64,000 bases of DNA from JAVXTH01 sp036642795 (GCA_036642795.1 JAVXTH010000001.1:70976-134975), one strand, 5' to 3'. Counted from the first letter of the stretch, positions 50,622 to 59,420 are shown. The notes: generated by a model from the sequence alone, not told the origin. A program made the numbers and translations.

Positions 50622-51373
50622 CAACTCACCCCCTTTCCAAATAAATCAATAATAATTTCAAACATAACTGCCATAAATAAAATGGTTACCCCAAACAGTG
50701 GTAACATTCCCCACCACTGATATAACATCATTTTAGAATCTGCTCGCTCATAACGCTCACTTCTTAACCATTTCGTTGTTGATTGAATCATTCGATTAAA
50801 CTGAAAATATGCATCTTCTTTGCCAACACTGTTATAGCGATATAAAAGTTTCATGGCTCGCTCTATTTCTGATAAACGAAATCGCTTTAAGAAATTCAAA
50901 TAAGGCTGAAGATGAATGGCATCTTCATTTAATTCTTGAATTAAGACATCTAAATCATCTTTAATTAAAGAAGGTGCATTTTCTTTTGATAACAATAAAG
51001 ATGTTGATACGGTATTTGTTTGAATTAATATCTGTAATTGGCGTAACCAAATTGGAAATTGAAAGCGAAGTTGCTTCAATTGTTTTTTCTGTATTTTTTT
51101 TAATTTAAAGTAATCCTTCTTTAAGACAAATACACTCAATATAACAATTAAGAATAAATAGCGCATATCGTAATGAAGAAGTGGCCATATACTTAATCCA
51201 AGTAATACGAAACGCGCTTTTGTGACTCTTGTAAGCATATAAGCATCACTATCTTCTACGATATATAGGGATAAGTCTTTTTCTTTCAATAAATCACATA
51301 AGAAAGAATCAATTGGTTGATGGAATAAAGTTAAAGTAATTAAAAATAAATATAAAGCAATTATTTGCGGCAT
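50621..51373 (-). CDS. TadC-like pilus platform protein
   Basis: About 250 residues. N-terminal and C-terminal membrane helices flank a GspF-type cytoplasmic helical domain; the TadC-like signs are QFPIWLRQLQILIQTN near residue 115 and the two final hydrophobic segments. With the TadB-like protein it forms the inner-membrane platform. I start it at 51373 behind AGAGGAATTTAT, overlapping the TadB-like gene end; this implies coupling. Confidence 0.7.
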   Translation of the reverse strand: MPQIIALYLFLITLTLFHQPIDSFLCDLLKEKDLSLYIVEDSDAYMLTRVTKARFVLLGLSIWPLLHYDMRYLFLIVILSVFVLKKDYFKLKKIQKKQLKQLRFQFPIWLRQLQILIQTNTVSTSLLLSKENAPSLIKDDLDVLIQELNEDAIHLQPYLNFLKRFRLSEIERAMKLLYRYNSVGKEDAYFQFNRMIQSTTKWLRSERYERADSKMMLYQWWGMLPLFGVTILFMAVMFEIIIDLFGKGVS

Positions 51374-52236
51374 ATAAATTCCTCTTGATCCATCCAACTT
51401 TCTCCTAGTATTTTATGAGCCATTAAAAGTGTAATTAAAACGGTAATAAAGAAAAACAAAATGGCGATTTGATAAATCATACTGTTTTGATTAAAAGCAA
51501 TCTTAGATAACATATTCTTCGCAAAGAACGATATGATACAAGAAAATACACAAAGAACGAGCATTTTATTTTTAGCTTGCATCTGTTGCTTTTTAAACAA
51601 ATAAACATCTTCAATCCAATCATCGATATCATCTTGAATGATATCTAGTCCATCTAAATAATGATCGGTTCCATGTTTCTCAACGGCTTCCACAAAGGTC
51701 GTTACATTATGAATAATAAAATGTGGATATTTATTTAATAAGATTAGAAATGTTTCATGGATACTTCCCCCACTTTCTTGTTTCTTTAACATTTCTTTAA
51801 TCAATTCCTTCATTTCACTTCCGACTACTTCTTGGCAATCTTGTAACACTTGATATGTTTTCGGATTTAATTTAAACATTGCCAGAAAGTGTTGAAGAAA
51901 TAAAGTAATATCCGAAAATTGTTGTTCTTGATAAGAATTAAAAACAATCCATAACATCATAATCGGACATAAAGTTGAAGCTAATAAAATAAGAAAGATT
52001 ACACTCTCCATCTTTACTTGAAATAAATAACTTGCACAAAGGATTGCAGCACTCATTAAAAACAAAAGAAATAGATGTTCTTTTAAAGAATAGGTATAAC
52101 CATAACCTGAAATAGTCTTCTTTAAAGTTTGATATCCTTTTTTACGAAATAGACAATATTTAAATAAAGCAGCACTTTTTTTACGATTAAAAAAGAGTAA
52201 TAAAACAAAGATAATAATTAATAGAATATAACTCAT
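51361..52236 (-). CDS. TadB-like pilus platform protein
   Basis: 291 residues with N-terminal helices near residues 3-15 and 58-100 and a GspF/T2SSF-like domain (LFLQHFLAMFKLNPKTYQVL, KKQESGGSIHETFLILLNKYP) before two C-terminal helices. Platform protein of the Tad system. Overlaps the CpaF-like gene by 4 bases and the TadC-like gene by 13. Confidence 0.7.
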   Translation of the reverse strand: MSYILLIIIFVLLLFFNRKKSAALFKYCLFRKKGYQTLKKTISGYGYTYSLKEHLFLLFLMSAAILCASYLFQVKMESVIFLILLASTLCPIMMLWIVFNSYQEQQFSDITLFLQHFLAMFKLNPKTYQVLQDCQEVVGSEMKELIKEMLKKQESGGSIHETFLILLNKYPHFIIHNVTTFVEAVEKHGTDHYLDGLDIIQDDIDDWIEDVYLFKKQQMQAKNKMLVLCVFSCIISFFAKNMLSKIAFNQNSMIYQIAILFFFITVLITLLMAHKILGESWMDQEEFICRK

Positions 52237-53246
52237 GTAACCTTCCCCTTTTTACTTGTGATAGGAATAAAACGTTGCGCTAAATGATCTGGTAAAGCTT
52301 TGATGAAATCAATCTTCTTACCTTTTTCATATAAAGTATTGGTAATACTTTCATTACCAATACAGTCAAAGGCTACGACTTGTGCGATATATCTTTTTAC
52401 TCCTTGCATCGATATCTCTGATTTAATTAAAACACCTAAATCGATTGCTTCATGAATCGTATGAAGTAAAACATCATTGTATATTTCAACATCCGGAAAC
52501 ATATGTAAGATACGCTGTGGAATTGAACTTGCATTACGAGCATGGATGGTTGAGATTAGATTGGTACCAGTCGATATACTTTCCATTAAATGAACGACTT
52601 CATGGGAGCGAACTTCACTTACTAATATCCAATCTGGTCGTTGCCGTAAACTTGCTTTAATCGCATCCGCATAGGTAAAGCTTTGTTTTACTTTAATTGC
52701 GACACAGTCCTTATCTGGATGAATATCATGGTAGCGAAGTTCTAGGGTATCTTCAATTGTAATCACGCGTTCATTATCTGCGATAAAACTACTTAAATAC
52801 TTTACCAGTTCGGTTTTGCCAACACCTGGTAATCCACAAACCATAATATTGAAATGGGACTTTACACATTGAACTAATAAATCAATTAATGCTTTATCTG
52901 CATATTTATCTTTCACCATTTGTTTATCATTTAATCTTAATAAAGACGGTGTTTTTCGAATTGAAATACTATGGCCACTTCTTGCGATTGAATCATGAAT
53001 AATACTAATTCTTAAGTCTTTTGTTTCTGCTTCAATTAAGGGAGAACCAACATTGAAAGATAAATTGACAAAGTTTGCGATTTTAAAACAAAACTGGGTA
53101 ATGAATTCTTCTTCTTCAAAATCTTCAACTAAATAGCGACCTTTCTTTAAATCATCAATCCATAAGCGATGTCCATTATAGTTTATATCGGTAACATGAT
53201 CATCTTCAATATAACTTGTTAATGGTCCAAAATTAAATTCACTCAT
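52233..53246 (-). CDS. CpaF/TadA-type secretion ATPase
   Basis: 337 residues. Motor of the pilus. Walker A GLPGVGKTELVKYLSS near residue 140, Asp box ITIEDTLELRY near 168, Walker B ILVSEVRSHE near 207, and a histidine box ISTIHARNASS near 225. The N-terminal part (TSYIEDDHVTDINYNG) is the usual FtsK-like start of CpaF. It overlaps neighbours on both sides, so the locus is one tightly packed operon. Confidence 0.9.
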   Translation of the reverse strand: MSEFNFGPLTSYIEDDHVTDINYNGHRLWIDDLKKGRYLVEDFEEEEFITQFCFKIANFVNLSFNVGSPLIEAETKDLRISIIHDSIARSGHSISIRKTPSLLRLNDKQMVKDKYADKALIDLLVQCVKSHFNIMVCGLPGVGKTELVKYLSSFIADNERVITIEDTLELRYHDIHPDKDCVAIKVKQSFTYADAIKASLRQRPDWILVSEVRSHEVVHLMESISTGTNLISTIHARNASSIPQRILHMFPDVEIYNDVLLHTIHEAIDLGVLIKSEISMQGVKRYIAQVVAFDCIGNESITNTLYEKGKKIDFIKALPDHLAQRFIPITSKKGKVT

Positions 53247-53952
53247 GGTTTAGATAAGGAAGAACTTTCGAATCTTCAACTAGAATTGATTCTTCCTCCT
53301 TTGTGTAATTATTAGCCGGTGCATATAAGTCAATACTACCTATTTTAGCGGCTGTTTTTAAATATGGTACAATAACATCATCGACTGCCATAATCACCAC
53401 ATAGGGTATCTTTGTGGACTGCTCATCACTTAACTCCGTACCATTTCGATCTTTGATTGATAAAACTCTAACCCCCTTAACAAGTCGATCAATAATTGGG
53501 TTTTCATTTCGTTGTGGTACCGTAATATATAAATCGACTTTTTGACCACTGATAATCGTATTACCGGATAGTTTAACTAAATCACAAGGAAGCGAAAAAG
53601 AAGTTTGTCCTTCTTTTAATAATAAAGTTGGATAATCTGGTAAGGCTTCTTTTTTAAATATCATCGATTTATAAATAAGTGAGCCTTTTGGAATCCGTCC
53701 ATTGATATCCGTATACTTCCCGATGATTGCTTTTTTTTCAGCCACGGCATTTTTGCCAACTGCCACTTTCGCAATTTTCATTGTTTTAATCATATCCGAA
53801 GTTATTTTACTTCGTGGTGGAATATTCTTAATCGCATAAGGCAGCTCTACATAATCAATACTTTTTTTCATCACAATATTAAAAACTAAAACATTGACCA
53901 TTATTAATAATAAAACCGCTAAAATGGCTGAATTCTTTTTATTCTTCATCAC
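53239..53952 (-). CDS. CpaB/RcpC-like SAF-domain pilus assembly protein
   Basis: 237 residues. One N-terminal membrane helix, then a SAF domain (NIPPRSKITSDMIKTMKIAK) and a RcpC/CpaB-type beta domain (FSLPCDLVKLSGNTIISGQKVDLYIT). In Tad systems it links pilus assembly to the envelope. It overlaps the upstream pilin-like gene and the CpaF-like gene by 14 and 8 bases. Confidence 0.8.
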   Translation of the reverse strand: MMKNKKNSAILAVLLLIMVNVLVFNIVMKKSIDYVELPYAIKNIPPRSKITSDMIKTMKIAKVAVGKNAVAEKKAIIGKYTDINGRIPKGSLIYKSMIFKKEALPDYPTLLLKEGQTSFSLPCDLVKLSGNTIISGQKVDLYITVPQRNENPIIDRLVKGVRVLSIKDRNGTELSDEQSTKIPYVVIMAVDDVIVPYLKTAAKIGSIDLYAPANNYTKEEESILVEDSKVLPYLNHE

Positions 53953-54310
53953 TTAATTCCTCCAACATTGCTTCTTCTACTTCAAAATGCATGGCATTTC
54001 GAGTGTTTTTATCTTGTGCATCAATATGTATCTTCACAAACAAAGGTTCTTGCATATACCCACTTAATGTAATTTTGTAATGGTAATCTTTCATCATGTT
54101 CATTTCAAAATATTCTTGAAAATAATTCATCACATCGTGAGCATCAAATACTTTTTTTAAACGAACTTGAACCATTGAATAAGCAATTCCTCTTTTTGTA
54201 TTCGTTGAGAGTACATTTTGTAGATGATCATATTGAACCCACCAACTAAAGGAAACCATCACAACAAAACTAATAAATATCATCATCGATGATAGGATTA
54301 CAGATTTCAT
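53939..54310 (-). CDS. Pseudopilin-like membrane protein heading the Tad locus
   Basis: 123 residues. One hydrophobic N-terminal helix (VILSSMMIFISFVVMVSF) and a soluble strand-helix domain rich in acidic residues at the end. No Tad family is certain; size and place suggest a TadE/TadG-like minor pilin. First gene of the pilus operon; GGAGGTATCCAAAATGC precedes the start. Confidence 0.5.
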   Translation of the reverse strand: MKSVILSSMMIFISFVVMVSFSWWVQYDHLQNVLSTNTKRGIAYSMVQVRLKKVFDAHDVMNYFQEYFEMNMMKDYHYKITLSGYMQEPLFVKIHIDAQDKNTRNAMHFEVEEAMLEELSDEE

Positions 54311-54362
54311 AGCATTTTGGATACCTCCTATTCTCTTATATGCGAAAGCTTTTGATAATCCT

Positions 54363-54393
54363 AAAAAAAAGTCCTTCCTATAAGAAAGACTTT
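54363..54393 (-). terminator. Terminator after the ferredoxin-like gene
   Basis: Stem AAAGTC/GACTTT with a T-run on the - strand, separating this gene from the pilus operon. Confidence 0.75.
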
Positions 54394-54404
54394 CCGAATA
54401 TTCA

Positions 54405-55004
54405 TTATTTTAATAGAGTACCATCAACATCAATTTCAAAATCATAAATCGCTAAGACTTTATTTGCATCTTTCATAGCTTGTTCAACGATAGCATGTAA
54501 ATCTTGACAACAAGCACTATGCATATAAGAAACGTTTAACGACTTAATTGAATTTTCTTGAATGATTTGGACCAGTTTTTTATAATTATCACCGTTTAAA
54601 TCTTGTGGACAAACGATCATCGTTATCTTATCAATCATCACTTCATCATGCAATCGAGCATGAGCAAAGGCGGTACAATCCGCTGCGATTAATAAATCAC
54701 AATGATGAAAATAGTGAGAATGAATCGGTGCTTTGTTAAGCTTAATGGGCCAATTAAATAACTGCGAATAGTTTAAATCACATTCACAATCACCTTCACA
54801 AACTTGGTAATCATGTTGCGATCTTTGTTCAATCTCAATGGCACCTTGAGGACAGTTTGTAACACATTTTCCAATGTGATCACAAATATCATGATTGACA
54901 AAGGCCTTATGATCCTTTAAATAAATAGCTCCTTTACTGCAACTGTTCCTACACTCTCCACAACCATTACATTTTTGATGATCGATTGAAATATACTCTT
55001 GCAT
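54405..55004 (-). CDS. Dicluster 4Fe-4S protein with extra C-terminal domain
   Basis: About 199 residues. Two ferredoxin cluster motifs, CNGCGECRNSCSKG near residue 11 and CDHIGKCVTNCPQG near 40, are followed by CEGDCECD and a domain of about 110 residues with LLIAADCTAFAHARLHDE and MIVCPQDLNGD, resembling 4Fe-4S proteins with an iron-only-hydrogenase-maturation-like or HdrA-adjacent tail that I cannot name. Probably an electron carrier. I start at 55004 behind GAGGTGAGCAGG; the upstream TTG is less likely. Confidence 0.72.
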   Translation of the reverse strand: MQEYISIDHQKCNGCGECRNSCSKGAIYLKDHKAFVNHDICDHIGKCVTNCPQGAIEIEQRSQHDYQVCEGDCECDLNYSQLFNWPIKLNKAPIHSHYFHHCDLLIAADCTAFAHARLHDEVMIDKITMIVCPQDLNGDNYKKLVQIIQENSIKSLNVSYMHSACCQDLHAIVEQAMKDANKVLAIYDFEIDVDGTLLK

Positions 55005-55060
55005 CCTGCTCACCTCATGAATATCATAATTCAAGTAGATGAAAGTTGCACGTTATATGC

Positions 55061-55798
55061 TTAGATTATATCAATTTTACCTTTGTATTGACGCATATAT
55101 TCATTATTAATTTCATCTCCACGATCCAAATTACCACTCACCCAGATCGGTGGATTCATACCGGCATCCGCTAATTTTTCAATTGTATCACCGACAATGC
55201 CTACTAACAAACTCATCGCAACCACCGTTGAAGGGGAACAGAATTTTTCACTTACTCGCTCATCACTTAAAACAGAATCACCTTTAACACCACAAATATC
55301 AAGTACAATGTCGCTCACATCTTTTAATAATTTTCCACTGCTATGACGGGATACAACTTGATTTGAATAATTAAGCGAAGTAACACCAATCACTTTCATT
55401 CCTTTTGCTTTCGCCGCAAGTGCCATATCAATACCTGCCGCATTACGCCCAGAAACGGATACAACAATCATCGTATCTTTGCTTGTTGGATTCATCAAAT
55501 CTAATACGCCATAAGCAAAGCCTTCGCTGCGCTCCATCAATTGCGATAAACGCGCCTTAGGATAAATATTATATTGGGGAATCATGATCGCATTAATCGG
55601 TACTAAACCACCCGTTCGAAAACATAATTCTTCACCAAACATCTGGGAATGACCACAACCAAATACATGAACCACACCACCATCAAGAATCGTTTTAGCT
55701 AATATACTACTAGTTTCATCAATACTTGTTGCCTGTTTCATAACGGAATCGAGTTGATCCTTTACTACTTGAATGAATTCATTGCTTCGTTTATTCAT
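55061..55798 (-). CDS. SIS-domain protein of the UPF0309 type, copy 3
   Basis: 245 residues. VHVFGCGHSQMFGEELCFRTGG near residue 40 and MIVVSVSGRNAAGIDMAL near 115 are the sugar-phosphate sites; GDSVLSDERVSEKFCSPSTVV near 185 corresponds to the GDS stretch of the other two copies. It is closest to copy 2. GGAGGGTAATCG precedes the start. A 7-base inverted repeat TATCTAG/CTAGATA (55816-55822, 55853-55859) spans the promoter region and may bind a regulator. Its substrate is unknown. Confidence 0.82.
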   Translation of the reverse strand: MNKRSNEFIQVVKDQLDSVMKQATSIDETSSILAKTILDGGVVHVFGCGHSQMFGEELCFRTGGLVPINAIMIPQYNIYPKARLSQLMERSEGFAYGVLDLMNPTSKDTMIVVSVSGRNAAGIDMALAAKAKGMKVIGVTSLNYSNQVVSRHSSGKLLKDVSDIVLDICGVKGDSVLSDERVSEKFCSPSTVVAMSLLVGIVGDTIEKLADAGMNPPIWVSGNLDRGDEINNEYMRQYKGKIDII

Positions 55799-55887
55799 CG
55801 ATTACCCTCCTTTTCTATCTAGTTATATTATACATCTGAATCAAACAACTCGCTAGATATCTTAAGCCCGTTCGATATTTTTTAGTC

Positions 55888-55926
55888 AAAAAAAAAGATG
55901 ATAAATAGAATTAACTATTTACCACC
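55888..55926 (-). terminator. Terminator of helicase 2
   Basis: Stem TAAATAG/CTATTTA extended by flanking pairs, with a long T-run on the - strand. Confidence 0.85.
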
Positions 55927-55936
55927 TTATTTAGTA

Positions 55937-57694
55937 TTAAGAGCGACGTCCGCGATCTTTTGAATCACTGCTTGATTTGTGATCACGAGAGGAACGACGT
56001 TTGTTATCATCACTGCGTTTATCACGAGAATGACCACCATCACGACGTCCACGATCTCCTCTAGGGCGATCATCACGACTTCTAGATCTTGATTCTCCAC
56101 CTTCACGACGTTTCGGTTTTGAATCAAAGCTTACTTCCATCTCTTTACCACGAATCGTTGCATTCTGCATTGTATCCATTACTTTCTGCGCATAGTCAGA
56201 GGCAATTCCAACTAAAGAGAAATAGGTACGTACATCAATTTTTCCGATAACAGCACTTGAAAGTCCTGTTTCTTCAGCAATCGCACAAACGATATGACCT
56301 GGTTGTACATTATCACGAATACCGATGTTGAATTTCAATGTCGTCGTTTCAAAATCACGATCCATTTTATTCTTACCTGGAACTTCTTCCACATCGATAA
56401 CTTCTGGTTTATAAGAAAGGGAAATTAATGCTGCCACTAAGTTCTCAATTGATAAACCTTCGGATAATAACTCATTGGTAATCTCTTGATGTTCACGAGA
56501 TGTTTGATCATTACAAGCTAATTTCACTTGTTCCATGAATTCTTTACGTTTGTGTTCCATCATTTGCGCATTCGTAGGAAGGACATGTTTACGAATGTTT
56601 GTTTTCGTATAATGCATGATTTCACGAATGAAATCTTGTTGCTTACGTCCGGTAACTAAAGTAATTGCTTTACCTTCACGACCAGCACGACCCGTACGGC
56701 CTACGCGGTGTATGTAGTATTCGTTGTCTTGTGGGATATCATAGTTAACAACTAATTCAATGTTATCAACATCAATTCCACGAGCCGCTACATCGGTAGC
56801 GATTAAGATTGGATAATTACCATTCTTAAACTGTTCCATAACACGTGTTCGTATCGATTGTTTCATATCACCATGTAAACCGATTGATTTTAATCCACAA
56901 GCATTTAATTCATCCGTTAATTCATCTACCATTTTCTTAGTATTACAGAAAATCATCGTTAAATCTGGATCATAATGTTGTAATAAAACGCGTAAAGAAT
57001 TTGTTTTCTTTCCTCTTGGGATATCAAAATAAAGTTGTGTTACTGTATCAATTGTTCTTGTTGCACTTTTGATTTCCACAAGCGCTGGATTGTCTTGAAA
57101 CTGTTTCGTGATTTTCATAATTGCCGCCGGCATCGTTGCACTAAACAAAATTGTTTGGTGTGATCCATCCGCTGGCATTGATTTTAAGATTTCTTCAATG
57201 TCTTCTTTAAATCCCATGTTTAACATTTCATCCGCTTCATCTAAAATTACCATTTTTGTATCAGTAAATTTCAATGTTTTACGTTTCAAATGATCCATGA
57301 TTCTTCCCGGTGTTCCAACAACGATTCCACATCCTCTTTTTAATAAGCGGATTTGGCCATCAATTGGTTGTCCTCCATAAATAGGGACAATTTTGACACC
57401 TTCTTTATATTTTGAAAACTTCCGTAATTCGGATGCTACCTGCGTAACCAATTCACGTGTTGGACAGATAATAAGTACCTGCGGCATGCGATTAGTCGTA
57501 TCAATACGCTCAATTGCAGGGATACCAAATGCGGCTGTTTTTCCAGTTCCGGTATTACTTCTTCCCAAAACATCTCTACCTTCCATAATTAAAGGGATTG
57601 TTTCGCTCTGGATTTGGGTTGCACTTTCATATCCCATTTCGTCCACTGCCCTTAAAATTTCGGGGCTTAGGTTTAATTCATTAAATTTGCTCAT
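55937..57694 (-). CDS. DEAD-box RNA helicase 2 (CshA/DeaD-like with DbpA-type RNA-binding domain)
   Basis: 585 residues. Core motifs: SNTGTGKTAAFG near residue 48, CPTRELVTQVA, TPGRIMDH, DEADEML, SATMPA, ATDVAARGIDV and HRVGRTGRAG. A DbpA-like RNA-binding domain follows (about 450-530; FNIGIRDNVQPGHIVCAIAEE), then a low-complexity Arg/Asp/Ser tail (RSRDDRPRGDRGRRDGG). Role in ribosome assembly and RNA decay is known for the family. The start follows AGAAGGTAGCA, and a good promoter lies 50 bases upstream. No leader hairpin, unlike helicase 1. Confidence 0.94.
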   Translation of the reverse strand: MSKFNELNLSPEILRAVDEMGYESATQIQSETIPLIMEGRDVLGRSNTGTGKTAAFGIPAIERIDTTNRMPQVLIICPTRELVTQVASELRKFSKYKEGVKIVPIYGGQPIDGQIRLLKRGCGIVVGTPGRIMDHLKRKTLKFTDTKMVILDEADEMLNMGFKEDIEEILKSMPADGSHQTILFSATMPAAIMKITKQFQDNPALVEIKSATRTIDTVTQLYFDIPRGKKTNSLRVLLQHYDPDLTMIFCNTKKMVDELTDELNACGLKSIGLHGDMKQSIRTRVMEQFKNGNYPILIATDVAARGIDVDNIELVVNYDIPQDNEYYIHRVGRTGRAGREGKAITLVTGRKQQDFIREIMHYTKTNIRKHVLPTNAQMMEHKRKEFMEQVKLACNDQTSREHQEITNELLSEGLSIENLVAALISLSYKPEVIDVEEVPGKNKMDRDFETTTLKFNIGIRDNVQPGHIVCAIAEETGLSSAVIGKIDVRTYFSLVGIASDYAQKVMDTMQNATIRGKEMEVSFDSKPKRREGGESRSRSRDDRPRGDRGRRDGGHSRDKRSDDNKRRSSRDHKSSSDSKDRGRRS

Positions 57695-57740
57695 TGCTAC
57701 CTTCTTTCTTGAAATTGTTTATATTTACTATAACTGAGTT

Positions 57741-57770
57741 AGTATAGCACACTTGTAGGAATACCGTCAA
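57741..57770 (-). promoter_or_regulatory. Promoter of helicase 2
   Basis: TTGACG and TATACT on the - strand with an 18-base spacer and TGC before the -10. Confidence 0.75.
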
Positions 57771-57885
57771 TTTATATCGTAATCAAAAAAAACGCTTAAT
57801 TATCGGCTTTTTTGTTTATTTCAATCTTAAAACAAAAACCTTTGTTTCGACCTATTTTGCTTTTAAGATAAGCTATACTAAACTC

Positions 57886-57990
57886 ATGCAAGGAAACTTG
57901 CACACCGTAAGTAAAAATCCCCTTATTTTTACGAATTTACGTACATAATTGTTTCAAGAAGATAAAGCATGCCTACCATGCTTTTCTTTT
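57886..57990 (+). ncRNA. Candidate small RNA with C-rich loop
   Basis: About 105 bases with three hairpins: TGCAAG-GAAA-CTTGCA (GNRA-type tetraloop, 57887-57902); a long stem CGTAA..TTACG with GTAAAAAT/ATTTTTAC displaying loop CCCCTT (57906-57941); and an intrinsic terminator (57964-57990). A TATACT -10 lies at 57874-57879; the -35 is weak. A CCCCTT loop can pair with ribosome sites, as in Gram-positive trans-acting sRNAs. No open frame or known family is recognised. Confidence 0.55.
57964..57990 (+). terminator. Terminator of the candidate small RNA
   Basis: Stem AAAGCATG/CATGCTTT, loop CCTAC, then TTCTTTT. Confidence 0.8.
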
Positions 57991-58154
57991 ATGAAATCAC
58001 ATAGTTTAACATGATGATAACAAATTACAAAGGTAACTATTTCGTATACTGTGTTTAGTAAGAGAGATCTTACTAGGTATGAAATAAAATTTCCCCAAAT
58101 AAATATCATACTTTCTCCCTTTTTTCCCTTTTATAATAAAATAATTTATCAAGT

Positions 58155-58180
58155 AAAAGAAGCGCTTAGGCGCTTCTTTT
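58155..58180. terminator. Terminator of the LCP gene (bidirectional)
   Basis: Stem AAAAGAAGCGC/GCGCTTCTTTT with a 4-base loop. Confidence 0.9.
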
Positions 58181-58182
58181 AT

Positions 58183-59094
58183 TTATTGGATTGATTTAAT
58201 GATTGCTTGTAACTTATCCGGAAGTAATTGATAGTAATAAATGGTTTGTCCCATACTAGGTTCATAGATCCAAGCATCTTCACCTTCCACAACCATTTGA
58301 TTCATCTTTAAATCTTTTTCTAAGATCAAATCAAGATAACCAACTAAATCATTCATATTAAGATTTGTATCAATGGTAGCAAGCGCTTTGTTTGCGAATG
58401 AATACAGCTCCCAAACAGGTAGCGATTTAGCTTTGCTCACCATTGCTTTAAGTACTTCTTGTTGACGTTGAGCACGATAGATATCACTATCACTCTTACG
58501 ATGTCTTGCATAAGCTAATGCCTTTGCACCATTCATATGGACATTTTTACCTTCTTCAAAACAGTAAGCATCGACGCCTTCCTGTTCATCCATTTCACAA
58601 AAAGTATGACTTGATACCAAATCAATTCCACCAATTTCATCAACAAGTTCAATCATCTTAAAGAAATCCACTTGCATATAATTATCTAATTTCTCTAACT
58701 CAAAGACACCGCGTACACTTTCCATCGTGCAAACACGTCCTCCCCCACGATTTGCCCAATTGCTTTCACCATAAGAATAAGCGTGAGTTAATTTATCATA
58801 ATCTTTCTCACATGGAATATAAACATAAGCATCTCTTGGCAGTGATACAATACTCACTTCGCCTTTTTCTTTGTTCACATGCAACAACATCACCGTATCA
58901 GCACGAGCACTACCCTGTGTTTCCTCGCGTCCATCTACTCCAAGAATTACAACATTTAAATCTTTTGCGCTCATTGTTTTAACTTTGTAATAGGCAAAAA
59001 CACCGGTTCCAAGTACCAGTGCTATGAACATCATAAAGGCAACGATTACAATTAGTAAACGGCCAATTCGAATTTTTCGTTTCTTTCTTTTCAC
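58183..59094 (-). CDS. LytR-CpsA-Psr family protein
   Basis: 303 residues. Basic N terminus, one membrane helix (LLIVIVAFMMFIALVLGTGVF), then an extracellular LCP domain: VILGVDGREETQGSARADTV near residue 50 with the pyrophosphate-binding Arg and Asp, SIVSLPRDAYVYIP near 80, and LAYARHRKSDSDIYRAQRQQ near 195. LCP enzymes attach teichoic acids or polysaccharides to peptidoglycan. It ends the trxA-LCP pair, 2 bases after trxA. Confidence 0.92.
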   Translation of the reverse strand: MKRKKRKIRIGRLLIVIVAFMMFIALVLGTGVFAYYKVKTMSAKDLNVVILGVDGREETQGSARADTVMLLHVNKEKGEVSIVSLPRDAYVYIPCEKDYDKLTHAYSYGESNWANRGGGRVCTMESVRGVFELEKLDNYMQVDFFKMIELVDEIGGIDLVSSHTFCEMDEQEGVDAYCFEEGKNVHMNGAKALAYARHRKSDSDIYRAQRQQEVLKAMVSKAKSLPVWELYSFANKALATIDTNLNMNDLVGYLDLILEKDLKMNQMVVEGEDAWIYEPSMGQTIYYYQLLPDKLQAIIKSIQ

Positions 59095-59096
59095 TC

Positions 59097-59405
59097 TTAT
59101 AAAGCGCTCTTAATCATCGCTTCTAGTTGTGGTTTTGGTTGGAATCCACCAACTTCTCGAATCAACTTACCATCTTTAAACAACAATAAAGTTGGAACTG
59201 ACATAATTGAGAATTCTTTTGTTAAGGCTTCTTCTTGATCCACATCTACCTTTACAATGGTTGCTTTTCCTTCAAATGTTTTTTCTAGTTCTTCTAAAAA
59301 CGGTGCAATCATCTTACAAGGTCCACACCAAGTAGCAAAGAAATCTACTAAAAGAACACCTTGATTCTTTAATTCATCAAATTCTGCTTTATTAATTACT
59401 TTCAT
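59097..59405 (-). CDS. trxA: Thioredoxin
   Basis: 102 residues. Active site FFATWCGPCKMI near residue 28 and cis-proline in IMSVPTLLLF near 72; GGFQPKPQLEAMI closes the fold. General disulfide reductase of the cytoplasm. It lies 15 bases after the Cof phosphatase gene and 2 before the LCP gene. The start follows AAGGAGAGAAAAAG. Confidence 0.96.
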   Translation of the reverse strand: MKVINKAEFDELKNQGVLLVDFFATWCGPCKMIAPFLEELEKTFEGKATIVKVDVDQEEALTKEFSIMSVPTLLLFKDGKLIREVGGFQPKPQLEAMIKSAL

Positions 59406-59420
59406 CTTTTTCTCTCCTTC

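Larger units (their letters stand above)
57695..58182. other. Gene-free stretch of 488 bases
   Basis: Holds the helicase 2 promoter, a candidate small RNA on the + strand and a bidirectional terminator. The part from 57991 to 58154 shows a small AGTAAG/CTTACT hairpin and AT-rich promoter-like sequence but no gene. Confidence 0.6.

Noticed and set aside
55927..56127. Valine-rich frame inside the helicase 2 tail
   Set aside because: It is the shifted reading of the Arg/Asp/Ser low-complexity tail.
57786..57816. Terminator-like AAAAACGC and GGCTTTTTT upstream of the helicase 2 promoter
   Set aside because: The central bases do not pair (CGC against GGC), so no stable stem forms.
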